From Clostridia bacterium (GTDB taxonomy: Bacteria; Bacillota; Clostridia; Oscillospirales; Acutalibacteraceae), in contig JAFQRF010000011.1 of assembly GCA_017410195.1 (NCBI GenBank), positions 1 to 33,379 of the forward strand: a stretch of 33,379 nucleotides of DNA, in the 5' to 3' direction. This document shows, piece after piece, positions 32,100 through 33,379 of this stretch. How positions within the stretch are numbered: position 1 is the stretch's first letter; every line of letters begins with the position of its first letter. Position numbers and translations under genes: made by a program. Below the pieces are notes generated by a model. That model searched no databases. It was not told where the DNA came from and saw nothing but the letters and a program-made list of their open reading frames with translations.

Positions 32100-32591
32100 A
32101 TGAAAATAATAATACGCAAATATGAAGAAAAAGATTTGTGTGCAATAATAGAAATCTGGAATGAAATCGTTGAGGAAGGAAATGCCTTTCCCCAAGAAGA
32201 ATTCCTGACTTCTGAAAGCGGCTCTGTCTTTTTTGCTGAACAAACCTATACGGGTGTTGCAGTTGACACTGAAACAGAAAAAATATACGGACTCTATATT
32301 TTGCATCCGAATAATATCGGAAGATGTGGTCATATCTGTAATGCAAGCTATGCTGTCAGTTCGCACAGCAGAGGATTACATATAGGAGAAAAACTGGTGT
32401 TGGATTGTATTGAGCAAGGACGTGAACACGGATTTTCTGTTTTGCAGTTTAATGCGGTTGTTGCAACAAACACGCATGCCAGACATTTATATGAGCGTCT
32501 CGGATTTACTCAATTAGGCACAATACCAAAAGGCTTTCGCATGAAAAACGGGTATTATGAGGATATTTGTCCTTATTATCGAGTTTTATAA
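32100..32591 (+). CDS. GNAT-family N-acetyltransferase
   Basis: This 163-residue protein begins MKIIIRKYEEKDLCAIIEIWNE. It carries the GNAT acetyl-CoA loop in YAVSSHSRGLHIGEKLVLDCIEQ (R-G-x-x-I-G) and the C-terminal NTHARHLYERLGFTQLGTIPKGF. It resembles PhnO/phosphinothricin- and YhhY-type acetyltransferases with an opening EIWNEIV segment, but the substrate cannot be named. It is cytoplasmic. The gene is followed 36 nt later by an MFS transporter, possibly in the same transcript, hinting at resistance or small-molecule modification plus export. Confidence 0.9.
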   Translation: MKIIIRKYEEKDLCAIIEIWNEIVEEGNAFPQEEFLTSESGSVFFAEQTYTGVAVDTETEKIYGLYILHPNNIGRCGHICNASYAVSSHSRGLHIGEKLVLDCIEQGREHGFSVLQFNAVVATNTHARHLYERLGFTQLGTIPKGFRMKNGYYEDICPYYRVL

Positions 32592-32627
32592 ATTCGAATT
32601 TGTCGAGTTAATTCTTTGGAGGTTTTT

Positions 32628-33379
32628 ATGGCTTTTTTATTGGTTGTTATATATATTGCATTTATAGGTCTCGGAATTCCTGATTCGCTTATCGGCTCTG
32701 CATGGCCTGCCATACATACAGAACTGAATATTCCCGTTGAAGCGGTAAGCATTATAACATTTCTCATTTCGGGATGTACCGTGTTATCAAGTATGTTCAG
32801 CGCAAGAATACTCAATAAATTGGGAACTGCAAAGGTTACTGCTTTCAGCACGGCTATGACTGCGGCTTCATTGATCGGCTTTTCATTTGCACCGTCTTTT
32901 TGGTTTATGATTCCGCTTGCCATTGTTCTCGGTCTCGGCGCAGGCGCGATTGATTCGGGACTTAACAATTATGTTGCTCTGCATTTTAGAGCAAGCCACA
33001 TGAATTTCCTGCATTGTTTTTACGGTGTGGGAGTATCTCTCAGTCCTTATCTTATGTCGCAGGCATTAAGTAACATTGGCTGGCGCGGTGGTTACCGCTA
33101 TGCGTTTTACGTTCAAGCGGCTATCGCAACATTGCTCATTATCTCCGTTCCGCTTTGGAAAAAGACCTCTTCCTCCGAAGAAACAGAAGAAGAAAAAGAG
33201 ATAAGCATTACTCTTTTACAGATGGCAAAAAAGTCGGATGTTCGGCTTGTGTGGATAATTATGCTTGCTACAAATGCAATCGAATATGCCTGCGGAGTAT
33301 GGGGAAGCACATATCTTGTTTCGGAAAAAGGATTTGAGGCAGAACACGGTGCACTTGCGTTGACAGTCTATTATGTCGG
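32628..33379 (+). CDS. Major facilitator superfamily transporter, N-terminal part (cut by window edge)
   Basis: An open frame runs from the ATG at 32628 to the end of the window without a stop, about 250 residues. It shows the first six transmembrane helices, starting AFLLVVIYIAFIGLGIPDSL, with the MFS-like motif LGLGAGAIDSGLNNYVALHF and then HMNFLHCFYGVGVSLSPYLM. A charged central loop (KKTSSSEETEEEKE) precedes the start of the second half. GGAGG lies 5 nt upstream of the ATG. The motif set resembles MFS sugar or drug transporters of the FucP/YfkF-like type. Substrate unknown. Confidence 0.9.
   Translation, partial: MAFLLVVIYIAFIGLGIPDSLIGSAWPAIHTELNIPVEAVSIITFLISGCTVLSSMFSARILNKLGTAKVTAFSTAMTAASLIGFSFAPSFWFMIPLAIVLGLGAGAIDSGLNNYVALHFRASHMNFLHCFYGVGVSLSPYLMSQALSNIGWRGGYRYAFYVQAAIATLLIISVPLWKKTSSSEETEEEKEISITLLQMAKKSDVRLVWIIMLATNAIEYACGVWGSTYLVSEKGFEAEHGALALTVYYV

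Noticed and set aside
1-33379. CRISPR arrays, tRNA or rRNA genes, insertion sequences, integrases, phage genes
   Set aside because: No regularly spaced direct repeats, no tRNA cloverleaf or rRNA-like sequence, and no transposase or recombinase motifs were seen on either strand by reading. A dedicated scan was not possible.

Overview
The window looks like chromosomal DNA from an endospore-forming, moderately AT-rich member of the Clostridia, probably Oscillospirales/Ruminococcaceae-like. Three things support this: a complete spoIIIAA-AH operon, the Firmicutes gene order nusB-xseA-xseB-ispA-dxs-tlyA-nadK-argR-recN, and a tyrosine T-box leader. No rRNA, tRNA, CRISPR array, transposase or phage gene is visible. 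The taxon is inferred from gene content, not from a marker-gene comparison.

Region 1 (1-16.3 kb, minus strand). Transcription runs from right to left. It begins at spoIIIAA (15340-16287) and passes through all eight spoIIIA genes, which build the mother-cell side of the SpoIIIA-SpoIIQ channel. After a short gap with a good sigma-A-type promoter comes a housekeeping train: nusB, a TsaD/Kae1-like paralogue, xseA, xseB, ispA, dxs, tlyA, nadK, argR and recN. A TIM-barrel sugar-phosphate isomerase-like gene and an SGNH/GDSL hydrolase follow. Most junctions in the train overlap or are separated by a few bases. At the left edge a T-box riboswitch with a UAC (Tyr) specifier, its own promoter and a terminator precede the 5' end of tyrS.

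Region 2 (16.3-26.1 kb, both strands). A YfhO-family polytopic membrane protein with an unusual acidic tail lies on the plus strand and ends at a bidirectional terminator. On the minus strand follow a small two-helix membrane protein, an OmpR-type two-component system (response regulator first, kinase second) and an ADP-ribosylglycohydrolase-family protein. Divergent from the last is a two-gene plus-strand unit. It pairs a CrtI/phytoene-desaturase-like flavoprotein with a flavin/NAD(P)H/2Fe-2S reductase, and the two probably form one electron-transfer module.

Region 3 (26.1-29.8 kb, minus strand). A de novo NAD operon nadA-nadB-nadC-niaR carries its own NiaR repressor gene. A near-perfect promoter has its -35 box inside an inverted repeat that is a good candidate operator.

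Region 4 (29.85-33.4 kb). A divergent AraC-type regulator and Gfo/Idh/MocA oxidoreductase share back-to-back overlapping promoters and an inverted repeat. A short peptide resembling the first residues of a MATE transporter follows, then a strong terminator, a GNAT acetyltransferase with its own promoter, and a truncated MFS transporter at the right edge. By eye this end is more AT-rich, with different codon habits, and may be an accessory segment.

I do not see a clearly novel multi-gene defence or mobile system. The observations most worth a second look are the apparent ACG start of spoIIIAA, the flavoprotein/reductase pair, the overlapping divergent promoters at the araC/gfo junction, and the ADP-ribosylglycohydrolase with a long N-terminal extension.
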